NCBI GenBank assembly: GCA_031549455.1
Contig: JAVBPT010000052.1
Location: forward strand, 1-19,962
Direction of reading: 5' to 3'
Length of the DNA stretch: 19,962 nt
Origin: JAVBPT01 sp031549455
Lineage (GTDB): Bacteria; Bacillota; Clostridia; Lachnospirales; JAKSVV01
Part shown: piece by piece, positions 6,072 to 13,454 of the stretch
Layout: each line of letters opens with the position of its first letter
Position numbering within the stretch: position 1 is the first letter of the stretch
Made by a program: the position numbers and the translations under genes
Notes under the pieces: generated by a model
Database searches by the model: none
Told to the model about the DNA's origin: nothing
The model's input: the letters and a program-made list of their open reading frames with translations, nothing else

Positions 6072-6626
6072 GTGAAGAGTCAAGTTAAAACACTAATGAA
6101 ACTGGGAAATAATGGTATACGCGATGGAAACTTTACCATACCAGAAGGGGTGCGGGCTGTGAGTGCCTTTGCCTGTGAACATTGTACCCGTTTGACCTCT
6201 TTGAGGGTTCCGGGTGGGGTAAGCCAGCTATTTCATCACTCCTTTCTAGGATGCACCTCATTAGAGGCAGTTCGGTTTCAATCAGCTACTACCAATGTGT
6301 CTGAAAATGCTTTCTTAGAATGTAATGCATTGTCGAGGATCGAAATTGCTAACTATTCTATTGGATTGAAGAAAAACGAGCAGTTTAAAGATTTGCTTAT
6401 AAGAGAACAAAAAGTATATATGCATACTTTTTGTGCAGATCAATTAAAAAGTTACTTTAGGGTATTTGATCTAAGCCATGAGGAAATAACGCAGATTGGC
6501 TTTTGGGAAGATGAACTCGAGGAAACATTTGGAAAAAGCAAGGTGAGTGCACTAGAACGGGTTGCAGTCATGTATGATGCATTCTGTTTTATGAAAATGA
6601 ATGAGTTAGAGAGTGCGGAACTTTAA
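6072..6626 (+). CDS. BspA-type leucine-rich-repeat protein, no signal peptide
   Basis: About 184 aa. The N-terminal half has BspA/LRR_5-type repeats of about 23 residues: FTIPEGVRAVSAFACEHCTR, then LRVPGGVSQLFHHSFLGCTS, then VRFQSATTNVSENAFLECNA. The C-terminal half is a charged non-repeat region (LSHEEITQIGFWEDELEETF) I do not recognise. I choose GTG 6072 because GGAG at 6062-6065 is 6 bases upstream and the promoter at 6021-6049 excludes earlier starts; ATG 6096 is an alternative. No signal peptide, membrane segment or wall anchor is visible, whereas classical BspA proteins are surface proteins, so a cytoplasmic protein-interaction role is likelier. It is followed 20 bases later by a related protein. 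Function unknown. Confidence 0.8.
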   Translation: MKSQVKTLMKLGNNGIRDGNFTIPEGVRAVSAFACEHCTRLTSLRVPGGVSQLFHHSFLGCTSLEAVRFQSATTNVSENAFLECNALSRIEIANYSIGLKKNEQFKDLLIREQKVYMHTFCADQLKSYFRVFDLSHEEITQIGFWEDELEETFGKSKVSALERVAVMYDAFCFMKMNELESAEL

Positions 6627-6646
6627 AGAAAGAAGGAGGCAAAAGG

Positions 6647-7312
6647 ATGATGAGAATAAATAAATGGGGCGGCTTGCTTGGCATCGATTCAAGAGATCTT
6701 GATGAGGACGGCAAACTGGTTATTCCGGAAAGCGTAACAGCAATTTTAAGTATTTGTGACTTTATAGGTCATTTGGGCGATGCTAGCGAAGTGGGAAGAA
6801 AGCTTCATGCTGTGCAGATTCCTGAATGTGTTAAAAAGGTTTCGGATAAGGCCTTTTTGGGTTGTCGAGAGATCGTAGAACTAAATATTGTCAGCGCCCA
6901 GACAGAGCTAGAATATACTTATATTCCGGGGCTAAGAAGGGTAACAATAGAAGGGCAAGAGATCAATCTTTTTCAAAATGATACATATATTCATGGAATA
7001 GTCATAAAGGACAATAAAGCATTACTGGATGTGGGTTCTTATGGATATGCTCACAGTCAAGAGGATCAGTTTTACTATTTGCTCTTTAATAAAGATGACC
7101 AAACAATTGATTATATGAAGTTTGACAAAGAACAGGTTGAAAGAGAGGTTTTAAGACTAAATGGAGATGAAATGAAATGGCCTCCGATGGAAAATGAGGT
7201 GATTCAATACTTTTTTTCAGAGGATTTTGATCCCCAAATGGCCACAAGTGTTCAGCTATTGCCTAATGAGCCACATGTTTTGGAAGAAGGGGATCAGGAT
7301 GTGTTGAATTAA
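6647..7312 (+). CDS. BspA-type leucine-rich-repeat protein, paralogue of the upstream gene
   Basis: 221 aa from ATG 6647 (AGGAGG at 6634-6639, 7-base spacing; ATG 6650 also possible). Two or three degenerate LRR_5 units occur in the N-terminal half: LVIPESVTAILSICDFIG, VQIPECVKKVSDKAFLGCRE and LNIVSAQTELEYTYIPGL. The same short motif, IPE-x-V followed by AFLGC or similar, is found in the preceding gene. The C-terminal half is acidic and aromatic-rich (YGYAHSQEDQFYYLLFNKDD) and unrecognised. There is no signal peptide or membrane helix. The pair shares one promoter and likely arose by duplication with strong divergence. Possible roles are protein scaffolding or binding; none can be assigned. 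Confidence 0.8.
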   Translation: MMRINKWGGLLGIDSRDLDEDGKLVIPESVTAILSICDFIGHLGDASEVGRKLHAVQIPECVKKVSDKAFLGCREIVELNIVSAQTELEYTYIPGLRRVTIEGQEINLFQNDTYIHGIVIKDNKALLDVGSYGYAHSQEDQFYYLLFNKDDQTIDYMKFDKEQVEREVLRLNGDEMKWPPMENEVIQYFFSEDFDPQMATSVQLLPNEPHVLEEGDQDVLN

Positions 7313-7342
7313 AATATCCTCGAAAAGAATTTAAGAAAATTC

Positions 7343-7371
7343 TTGCAAATAGAGTATTTGTGTGATATACT
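7343..7371 (+). promoter_or_regulatory. Sigma-A promoter of rpmE
   Basis: TTGCAA (7343-7348), a 17-base spacer and TATACT (7366-7371), preceded by TGTGA. It lies 31 bases after the stop of the second BspA-like gene and about 40 bases before the rpmE start. An open frame reading through it from 7343 is therefore not the real N-terminus. Confidence 0.8.
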
Positions 7372-7411
7372 TTTCCAAGTTATTGAAAAGACAAGAGCGG
7401 AGGTTAAAAAA

Positions 7412-7684
7412 ATGCAAAAAGATCTACATCCTGTAGTACACGCAGTTGAAGTAAAATGCAACTCATGTGGTGCTACATTTGCTACAGAAACAACAAATGC
7501 GAACCTAAAATCTGTAGAAGTGTGTTCAAATTGTCATCCTTTTTATGCTGGTACCCAAAAGCAATCAGCAAAAGGTGGTAGAATTGATAAGTTTAACGCA
7601 AAGTACGAAGAAGGTAAAATCGCAAAAAAGATGCCTAAAAAGGAAAAAGTAGCTAAAGAAGAACCAAAAGAAGATAAAGAATAG
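7412..7684 (+). CDS. rpmE: 50S ribosomal protein L31 (zinc type) with extended tail
   Basis: A 90-residue L31. The start MQKDLHPVVHAVEVKCNSCG and the two CxxC pairs C16/C19 and C38/C41 mark the zinc-binding C+ form; HPFYAGTQKQ and GGRIDKFNAKY complete the family core. ATG 7412 has GGAGG at 7399-7403. The core ends near residue 66, the usual L31 length. About 24 residues then follow that are almost all Lys, Glu and Ala/Pro (EEGKIAKKMPKKEKVAKEEP). This tail is not standard for L31; it may contact rRNA or be disordered. An intrinsic terminator follows directly, so rpmE can be made as a short mRNA. Confidence 0.95.
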   Translation: MQKDLHPVVHAVEVKCNSCGATFATETTNANLKSVEVCSNCHPFYAGTQKQSAKGGRIDKFNAKYEEGKIAKKMPKKEKVAKEEPKEDKE

Positions 7685-7693
7685 CAAAATAGT

Positions 7694-7733
7694 AAATGCA
7701 GAGGGCTTTGTAAGCTTGTCTGCATTTTTGTTT
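7694..7733 (+). terminator. Intrinsic terminator between rpmE and prmC
   Basis: AAATGCAGA (7694-7702) pairs with TCTGCATTT (7719-7727), with an inner GGCTT/AAGCT helix, followed by TTTTTGTTT. The prmC ribosome binding site (GAGGA, 7736-7740) begins a few bases later. Transcription into prmC must pass this site, so it probably acts as partial termination that separates high rpmE from lower prmC expression. Confidence 0.85.
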
Positions 7734-7744
7734 GTGAGGAAAAA

Positions 7745-8572
7745 ATGAACATTTTACAGGCATTGACAGAGGCGGGGGAAAAGGTAGAAAAGCGAGACTC
7801 AGAGATATTAATGATGTATGCATTGGGAATAAGCAGAGAAAAGTTATATTGTTCTTATGAAGTGGCGTTATCTAAAGATGCGGAAAAATGCTACAAAAAG
7901 CTTATTAGAAGACGAGAAAAAAAGGAACCGGTGGCTTATATCACGCATATGAAAGAATTCATGGGTTTGCCTTTTTATGTGGACAAAAGCGTATTGATTC
8001 CTAGGCCAGATACAGAAGTGTTGGTTGAAAAAGCAATTCAGACGATTGGAAGTCAGAGCAGGACTGTTTTAGATCTTTGTACTGGTTCGGGATGTATTGG
8101 CATCAGCATTGCAACCTATTGTCCCAATGCAGAAGTGACTGCGAGCGACATTTCGTATAAAGCGCTTCGGGTGGCTCAAAAAAATGCAAAAACTTCCAAT
8201 ATCCATCTTGTGCAGAGCAATCTTTTTTCAAAATTGTCCAAAAATCACTTTGACATTTTGGTGTCAAATCCACCTTATATTAAAAAAGAGGTGGTGAAAG
8301 GCTTAGAAAAAGATGTACGGGATTATGAACCACACCTCGCACTTTGCGGCGGAAAAGATGGGCTTGAGTTTTATAGGAAAATTATAGAGGGGTCGAAGGA
8401 TTATTTGAAAAAAGAGGGGATAATTTTTCTTGAAATCGACAAAGACTATGCAAAAGAAATCCAAAAAATGTTGTTAACCAATAATTATTGTGATATAAAT
8501 ATAGTAAAAGATTTATCTGGTTATGATAGGGTGATCATTGCAAAAAAGGAGAATAGATGTTTAGTAAGTTAG
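7745..8572 (+). CDS. prmC: Release factor glutamine methyltransferase PrmC
   Basis: 275 aa, normal for PrmC/HemK. An N-terminal helical substrate-recognition domain (about 1-90) is followed by a Rossmann SAM-dependent methyltransferase domain with the SAM loop LDLCTGSGCIGISIA near 109-123 and the catalytic NPPY at 175-178. The PRPDTE segment (around 85-90) between the domains is also typical. PrmC methylates the glutamine of the GGQ motif of RF1 and RF2, increasing termination efficiency; its substrate RF1 is encoded by the overlapping next gene. The start ATG 7745 has GAGGA upstream. It overlaps prfA by 16 bases. Confidence 0.95.
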   Translation: MNILQALTEAGEKVEKRDSEILMMYALGISREKLYCSYEVALSKDAEKCYKKLIRRREKKEPVAYITHMKEFMGLPFYVDKSVLIPRPDTEVLVEKAIQTIGSQSRTVLDLCTGSGCIGISIATYCPNAEVTASDISYKALRVAQKNAKTSNIHLVQSNLFSKLSKNHFDILVSNPPYIKKEVVKGLEKDVRDYEPHLALCGGKDGLEFYRKIIEGSKDYLKKEGIIFLEIDKDYAKEIQKMLLTNNYCDINIVKDLSGYDRVIIAKKENRCLVS

Positions 8573-9624
8573 AAGAAGTTAAAAAACGATACGAGGAAAT
8601 CAATCAGCAACTTTCGGATCCAAATATTACGAGCAATCAGGCAGTATATTCAAGCTTAATGAAAGAAAGTAAAAACATACTACCAATTGTCGAAAAATAT
8701 GATGAGTATAAAGGTGCTGAAAAACAGATTCGGGATGCGGAGGAACTCCTAAACACGGAGTCCGACAATGAACTTAGACAAATGGCCAAAGAGGAGCTTG
8801 AGTCGGCAAAAGGAGCAATTATAAAATTTGAGGAAGAATTAAAAATCTTGCTCCTCCCAAAGGATCCAAACGATGATAAAAACGTGATTATGGAAATTCG
8901 TGCGGGAGCAGGTGGAGATGAAGCAGCTCTTTTTGCAGCAGAACTTTACCGTATGTATAGTATGTATGCGGAAGGGAAAAATTGGGCAGTAGAAATAATG
9001 GATCAAAATGAAAGTGGGATAGGGGGTTTTAAAGAAATCGTCTTTATGATTACGGGAGGTGGAGCCTATTCCAAACTAAAGTTTGAGAGTGGGGTGCACC
9101 GTGTTCAAAGGGTGCCCGCAACAGAGGCGAGCGGACGAATTCATACCTCAACGGCAACGGTTGCGGTGATGCCAGAGGTAGAGGAGTTGGAAGTGAATAT
9201 TCGAGATGAAGATTTGAAGATTGATACTTATCGGGCAAGCGGAGCAGGCGGGCAACATGTAAACAAGACGGAATCAGCAATTCGAATCACCCATTTACCA
9301 TCGGGCATTGTGGTAACCTGCCAGGATGAATCCTCACAGATCAAAAATAGAGATAAGGCGTTAAAATTGATTCGTGCTAAGGTCTATGATATGGAGCTTG
9401 AGAAAAAGACACAAGCTGAGGCGCTACAAAGAAAGACTCAAGTGGGAACGGGGGACAGAAGCGAGAAAATTCGTACCTATAATTTTCCGCAAACCCGTCT
9501 GACAGATCACAGGATCAATCTCACGCTGTATAAGTTGGACTATATTATGGACGGGGAGTTGGATGAGTTACTGGATAGCCTCATCACGTATGATCAAGCG
9601 GAAAAATTAAAAAGCTCAAAATAA
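8557..9624 (+). CDS. prfA: Peptide chain release factor 1 (RF1)
   Basis: 355 aa, full length. It has the RF1 codon-recognition tripeptide P187-A188-T189 (in RVPATEASGRIHTST), which reads UAA and UAG, and the universal GGQ at 231-233 (SGAGGQHVNK), which triggers peptide release in the ribosomal peptidyl transferase centre. The PAT tripeptide distinguishes RF1 from RF2 (SPF). Start ATG 8557 with AAAGGAG upstream lies within the end of prmC. Presence of an intact RF1 means UAA and UAG are ordinary stops in this organism, relevant to the broken Asp23 gene upstream. The vanW-like gene follows after 9 bases. Confidence 0.97.
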   Translation: MFSKLEEVKKRYEEINQQLSDPNITSNQAVYSSLMKESKNILPIVEKYDEYKGAEKQIRDAEELLNTESDNELRQMAKEELESAKGAIIKFEEELKILLLPKDPNDDKNVIMEIRAGAGGDEAALFAAELYRMYSMYAEGKNWAVEIMDQNESGIGGFKEIVFMITGGGAYSKLKFESGVHRVQRVPATEASGRIHTSTATVAVMPEVEELEVNIRDEDLKIDTYRASGAGGQHVNKTESAIRITHLPSGIVVTCQDESSQIKNRDKALKLIRAKVYDMELEKKTQAEALQRKTQVGTGDRSEKIRTYNFPQTRLTDHRINLTLYKLDYIMDGELDELLDSLITYDQAEKLKSSK

Positions 9625-9633
9625 GGAGTTTTT

Positions 9634-11067
9634 ATGGAAAAGAATGATGATTCGTTAAAAGAAGAAAAGTTAGAGGAACAAGTTGTGGAGGAAGCGGCAG
9701 AAGAAAAGCATAGTACCAAACGGATATGGTATGCTCTTTTCTTTAGTCTCTTTTTTATCATACTTGTTCTGCTTTATTATGTTTATGGATATAATAGGGT
9801 TTACATGGGTGTTTACCTACAGGACCTCCCACTTGGAAATCAGAATAAGTTAGAGGTGTTAGACTCTCTAAAAAATGAATATAACTTCTATTTAACGGAT
9901 AAATACATCAATCTTACCTTTGGAGATTTATCCTACAAATTGTTTACCAAAGATTTTGTGGAGGGATTAGATTACGATTATCTAGTGAACGAGGCTTATA
10001 TGATGGGCAGAAAGGGCAATCTTATTGAACGGATTGCTACCATTGTCTCTGTTCATATTCACCATAAAGAACTCGATTTTGTTTTTGTGGCGAATGAGGA
10101 TACGCTTAGAGAAGCCTTAATTGAAATCAAGAAACAGGTGGACAGAGAACCGCTGGATGCTGCAATGACCAAAAAACCGAAGGAAGATTTTGCGACAACC
10201 AAAGAGAAGGTGGGGATTGAGCTTCTTGTAGATCGCAACATGGAAAGTATTAAGTTGAGCCTTGCTAAGCTACAAAGAAATAAATATATTGATATGGAAC
10301 TGATTGCCAGCACCATGCCTCCGGCCGTTACAGAAGCAGATTTAAAAGGAATACAAAATTTGCTTGGAGGTTTTTCAACCAAATATGCACCGAGTGATGT
10401 CTCAAGAACAACCAACCTAAGAGTGGGAACCGAGAGAATCAATGGCACCATTCTAAAACCGGGAGAGGTTTTGTCAGTGCATGAGGCGCTTCTTCCTCGA
10501 ACCATCGCCAATGGATATCGTATTGGAAAGGTGATTGTAAACGGAGAGTTAGTGGATGGAATTGGGGGAGGGATCTGTCAGATTTCAACTACCCTTTATA
10601 ATGCTGTTCTTTTTTCTGAACTGGAAGTGGTGGAAAGACAAAATCATTCTTTACCTGTGGGCTATATCCCGCTGGGACAAGATGCAACCATTTCAGGAGC
10701 TTATCTTGATTTTAAATTTAAAAATAGTACGCCGAAACCACTATATATAGAAGGATATTTGGATGATGCAACCGCCGAAATTACGTATAAGATTTATGGA
10801 GATAATGCCCATGTGACGGCGGATAAAATCGAGATTAGACATATCACAAGAAGGGTGATTTCAGCTCCAATGGATAAAATAGTGTATGATGATGCTCTGC
10901 CAGAAGGGAGCAGAAAGACAACGGTGGTCGGAAAACCTGGATATGTTGTGGACGTATATCGAGACCGCTATAAAAATGGTGAACTCGTTGCAACAGATCA
11001 TATCAACACAAGTAACTATAGGGCAACGCAAGGAAAAGTTCTAGTGGGAACCAGAGTAGATGGATAA
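9634..11067 (+). CDS. VanW family envelope protein with C-terminal G5-like domain
   Basis: 477 aa. An acidic N-terminal cytoplasmic stretch (1-28), one membrane segment (about 31-52), an extracytoplasmic peptidoglycan-binding-like region (about 60-230), the VanW domain (about 243-375, with GERINGTILKPGEVLS-like sequence and GGGICQISTTLYNAVLFS near 311-328), then a G5-like domain (about 400-470, with VVGKPGYVVDVYRD). The layout matches YoaR/VanW-type proteins of Clostridia and implies a membrane-anchored protein facing the cell wall. VanW was named from vancomycin-resistance clusters, but its function is unproven, and presence here is not evidence of resistance. GGAG precedes the start. It overlaps rnhB by 8 bases. 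Confidence 0.9.
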   Translation: MEKNDDSLKEEKLEEQVVEEAAEEKHSTKRIWYALFFSLFFIILVLLYYVYGYNRVYMGVYLQDLPLGNQNKLEVLDSLKNEYNFYLTDKYINLTFGDLSYKLFTKDFVEGLDYDYLVNEAYMMGRKGNLIERIATIVSVHIHHKELDFVFVANEDTLREALIEIKKQVDREPLDAAMTKKPKEDFATTKEKVGIELLVDRNMESIKLSLAKLQRNKYIDMELIASTMPPAVTEADLKGIQNLLGGFSTKYAPSDVSRTTNLRVGTERINGTILKPGEVLSVHEALLPRTIANGYRIGKVIVNGELVDGIGGGICQISTTLYNAVLFSELEVVERQNHSLPVGYIPLGQDATISGAYLDFKFKNSTPKPLYIEGYLDDATAEITYKIYGDNAHVTADKIEIRHITRRVISAPMDKIVYDDALPEGSRKTTVVGKPGYVVDVYRDRYKNGELVATDHINTSNYRATQGKVLVGTRVDG

Positions 11068-11662
11068 AAGAGAATATGAAAGAAGCTTGGCGGGAGAGAA
11101 CAAACGAATTATAGGAATTGATGAAGTAGGGAGAGGGCCTCTTGCGGGTCCTGTTGTGGCCTGTGCAATTATTATGAAACAAGACTCAAACATAGAGGGC
11201 GTAAAGGATTCTAAAAAACTGACAGAAAAAAAGAGAGAAATGCTTTACGATCAAATTTTATCTGAAGCCATTTTTTATGGAATTGGCATGATAGAAGCAA
11301 CCAAGATTGATGAAGTCAATATACTAAATGCCACCTTTCTAGCGATGAAGGAAGCATATACTAGTTTGAGAAATACAGAAAACACCTTAATCTTAGTGGA
11401 TGGGAATATGAAAATTAAGGGGATAGAAGCGGAACAGATTCCAATTGTAAAGGGAGATGACAAGTGTTATTCCATTGCTTGTGCGAGCATTATCGCAAAA
11501 GTGACAAGAGATCGACTAATGAATCAGTACCATGAACAATATCCGATTTACGATTTTATAAAAAATAAGGGGTATGGTACCCAAAAACATATTGAGGCAA
11601 TAAAAAGTCATGGAGTGATCGAACAATTGCATAGAAAGAGCTTTATAAAGAATTTTATATAA
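11060..11662 (+). CDS. rnhB: Ribonuclease HII
   Basis: 200 aa, typical RNase HII length. The active-site motif GIDEVGRGPLAGPVVA gives D21 and E22, with D114 in LILVDGN and the conserved SIACASIIAKVTRD and KGYGTQKHIEAI segments. It cleaves RNA in RNA-DNA hybrids and 5' of single ribonucleotides in DNA. It starts at ATG 11060 inside the end of the vanW-like gene and ends with a TAA that is itself part of the terminator stem. It is the last + strand gene before the convergent recombinase. Confidence 0.97.
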   Translation: MDKREYERSLAGENKRIIGIDEVGRGPLAGPVVACAIIMKQDSNIEGVKDSKKLTEKKREMLYDQILSEAIFYGIGMIEATKIDEVNILNATFLAMKEAYTSLRNTENTLILVDGNMKIKGIEAEQIPIVKGDDKCYSIACASIIAKVTRDRLMNQYHEQYPIYDFIKNKGYGTQKHIEAIKSHGVIEQLHRKSFIKNFI

Positions 11663-11694
11663 CAAAAAAGAACCAAGGGTTCTTTTTTGTTATA
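11658..11694. terminator. Bidirectional intrinsic terminator with both stop codons in the stem
   Basis: A perfect 17-bp inverted repeat: TATAACAAAAAAGAACC (11658-11674), loop AAG, and its complement (11678-11694). On either strand the hairpin ends in a T-rich run, so it can stop both rnhB (+) and the recombinase (-). The TAA of rnhB (11660-11662) and of the recombinase (11690-11692) are symmetric parts of the stem. Confidence 0.95.
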
Positions 11695-12712
11695 CATCTC
11701 TTAATTTAATGACCTTGGCCGCTTTTTTTCGGTGTTCATCGTCTAGGTGTGCATAGTGCTTTCTGGTGGTGTTGACATCTTTATGGCCTAGGACATCTGC
11801 TACAAGATAAATATCCCCAGTTTCTTTATATAAGTTGGTTCCATAAGTACTTCTTAACTTATGAGGGGAGATATTCTTCAATGTAGTGACTTTTTTGCTA
11901 TATTTTTTAACCAGATTTTGAACCGTTCTTACTGTAATTCTTGTCTTTTGTAGTGATAAAAATAGAGCATCTGTATTCGTGAGGATTTTCACCCTTTCTT
12001 CCAGATATTCAAGCAGATACTTTTTGACCTCGTCTCCAAAGTAGACAATGGATTCATTTCCGCCTTTTCTTGTGATCTTGATCCCGCTTTGTTTAAAATC
12101 AATGTCTTTTATATCGATTCCCACACATTCGGAAACCCGCATTCCAGTTCCTAGTAACAGAATCACAAGGGCAAGATCTCGTGCCTTTGTTTTTTCATGA
12201 TAAAACTTCTCAATCTTCGAAACGGGAGTCTCTTTTTCAATGGTATCTAAGAGCTTTGCCACCTCATCAACCTCAAGTCGTACAATTTCTTTACTGTGAA
12301 TCTTTGGCATATCAATGAGAGAAGCAGGATTGGAACTAATCTTTTGCTTTTTATAAAAATATTTAAAAAAGGTTCGTAGAGAAGCGATTTTTCTTGACTT
12401 CCCCTTTTCATTATTTTTATGAACCTGTTTCACACCATTTTTTTCAACGACAAAGTAGTTCAGATATTCGATATATTTTTCAAGATCGGAGACGGTCAGT
12501 AGATTTAGAATCTCAAAGCGGTCAACACTGTAACCTTTCTCTTTAAGGTAATTAAAGAATAAGGTTAAATCATATGCATAAGCTAACCTTGTTCGATGAG
12601 AAGTGACGTTTTCAATGCCACGGAAGAAGTCAGAACAGTAGTCGGGAAGTTCGTCTAGCATTTTTCTGAGTTTTAGGATATTTTTGTTTTGCAACTCCTC
12701 ATTATAAGACAT
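11690..12712 (-). CDS. Tyrosine recombinase, XerC/XerD-like
   Basis: 340 aa. The N-terminal SAM-like core-binding domain (about 25-125) is followed by the catalytic domain (about 145-330) with the full active site: R192 (GTGMRVSE), K216 (TRKGG), H284 and R287 (SPHKLRST), H310 (LGHKDVNTT) and nucleophile Y320 (KHYAHLDD). It cuts and rejoins DNA through a 3'-phosphotyrosine intermediate. Base composition matches its neighbours, and no phage genes, tRNA or attachment repeats are nearby, so a housekeeping Xer/CodV-like or stand-alone recombinase is more likely than a prophage integrase. Xer for chromosome dimer resolution is usually about 295-305 aa; this one is longer. A start at 12712 is supported by AAGGAG upstream on its strand. 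It is the only minus-strand gene in the window. Confidence 0.93.
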   Translation of the reverse strand: MSYNEELQNKNILKLRKMLDELPDYCSDFFRGIENVTSHRTRLAYAYDLTLFFNYLKEKGYSVDRFEILNLLTVSDLEKYIEYLNYFVVEKNGVKQVHKNNEKGKSRKIASLRTFFKYFYKKQKISSNPASLIDMPKIHSKEIVRLEVDEVAKLLDTIEKETPVSKIEKFYHEKTKARDLALVILLLGTGMRVSECVGIDIKDIDFKQSGIKITRKGGNESIVYFGDEVKKYLLEYLEERVKILTNTDALFLSLQKTRITVRTVQNLVKKYSKKVTTLKNISPHKLRSTYGTNLYKETGDIYLVADVLGHKDVNTTRKHYAHLDDEHRKKAAKVIKLRDV

Positions 12713-12735
12713 AGTTGGTCTCCTTATATATCCTC

Positions 12736-12763
12736 ATTTTACTATGAATTATTAGAATGTCAA
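12736..12763 (-). promoter_or_regulatory. Sigma-A promoter of the recombinase gene
   Basis: Read on the minus strand: TTGACA (12763-12758), a 16-base spacer, then TAAAAT (12741-12736), about 24 bases before the start codon. The -35 is a perfect consensus. Confidence 0.75.
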
Positions 12764-12893
12764 ATAAAGTTTTGAGAAAGAGTATAAATTTTATAAAATT
12801 ATTGTCGTAAATAAAAGTACACTTCGTGACTAAAAAATCGAAAATCGCAAAAAATAAGTAAATATAACAAAAAGAAACTTACAATGTAAAGTA

Positions 12894-12921
12894 TTGACTT
12901 TCGATTTAGTTGTGATAAATT
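12894..12921 (+). promoter_or_regulatory. Probable sigma-A promoter of the chemotaxis operon
   Basis: TTGACT (12894-12899), a 16-base spacer and TAAATT (12916-12921), preceded by TGTGA. The cheW ribosome binding site AAGGAGG follows at about 12940. I could not fit a good flagellar sigma-D/FliA consensus (TAAA-N15-GCCGATAA), so this cluster may not be under the flagellar sigma factor. The rest of the 239-base divergent intergenic region holds no gene. Confidence 0.65.
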
Positions 12922-12951
12922 AGTCATAGAAAAATATTTAAGGAGGATCAT

Positions 12952-13443
12952 ATGCAAGAACTTCAAGGGAAGTATCTCACTTTCTTACTAAAGAATGAAG
13001 AGTATGCAATCAACATTAATAAAATTATTGAAATCATAGGAATGCAAGCCATTACAGCAATACCAAAGACACCTGCGGCGATTAAAGGGGTGATCAATCT
13101 ACGTGGAAAGATCATACCGGTTATGGATCTGAGGGTCAAGTTTGGCATGGAAGAAAAGGAATATGATGAAAGAACTTGTACAATCGTTGTGGAAATTTTG
13201 CATGACGAGGAACAGAAACAAGTAGGATTAATCGTGGATACAGTAAATGAAGTTGCAGACATAAATAACGTAGACAATCCTCCAACCTATGACGAACAAG
13301 GATACGAAAAGTTCCTTCTTGGGATTGGGAAATTAAAGGATCGCGTAATCATGCTGTTAGACATTAATGATATTATAACTGGCTCAGATGTGGCTCATTT
13401 TTCGGAAAAAGAAGTAGTTGCCAGTGAAGATAAAACGGAATAA
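12952..13443 (+). CDS. cheW: Chemotaxis coupling protein CheW
   Basis: 163 aa, single CheW domain. Family features are YLTFLLKNEEYAININKIIE at the start, the IPKTPAAIKGVINLRGKIIP segment that contacts receptors, and VGLIVDTVNEV toward the C-terminus. It links receptors to the CheA P5 domain in membrane arrays. ATG 12952 has AAGGAGG with good spacing. First gene of the operon, with the receptor gene 11 bases downstream. Confidence 0.96.
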   Translation: MQELQGKYLTFLLKNEEYAININKIIEIIGMQAITAIPKTPAAIKGVINLRGKIIPVMDLRVKFGMEEKEYDERTCTIVVEILHDEEQKQVGLIVDTVNEVADINNVDNPPTYDEQGYEKFLLGIGKLKDRVIMLLDINDIITGSDVAHFSEKEVVASEDKTE

Positions 13444-13454
13444 AGGAGAAGCAT

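Noticed and set aside
9634..11067. Vancomycin resistance determinant
   Set aside because: VanW-domain proteins are widespread in Clostridia without vanA/B-type ligase genes; none of those genes is present here.
11690..12712. Prophage or integrative element marked by the integrase
   Set aside because: No phage or conjugation genes, excisionase, tRNA or direct repeats nearby; both flanks are ordinary chromosomal genes and base composition is unchanged.
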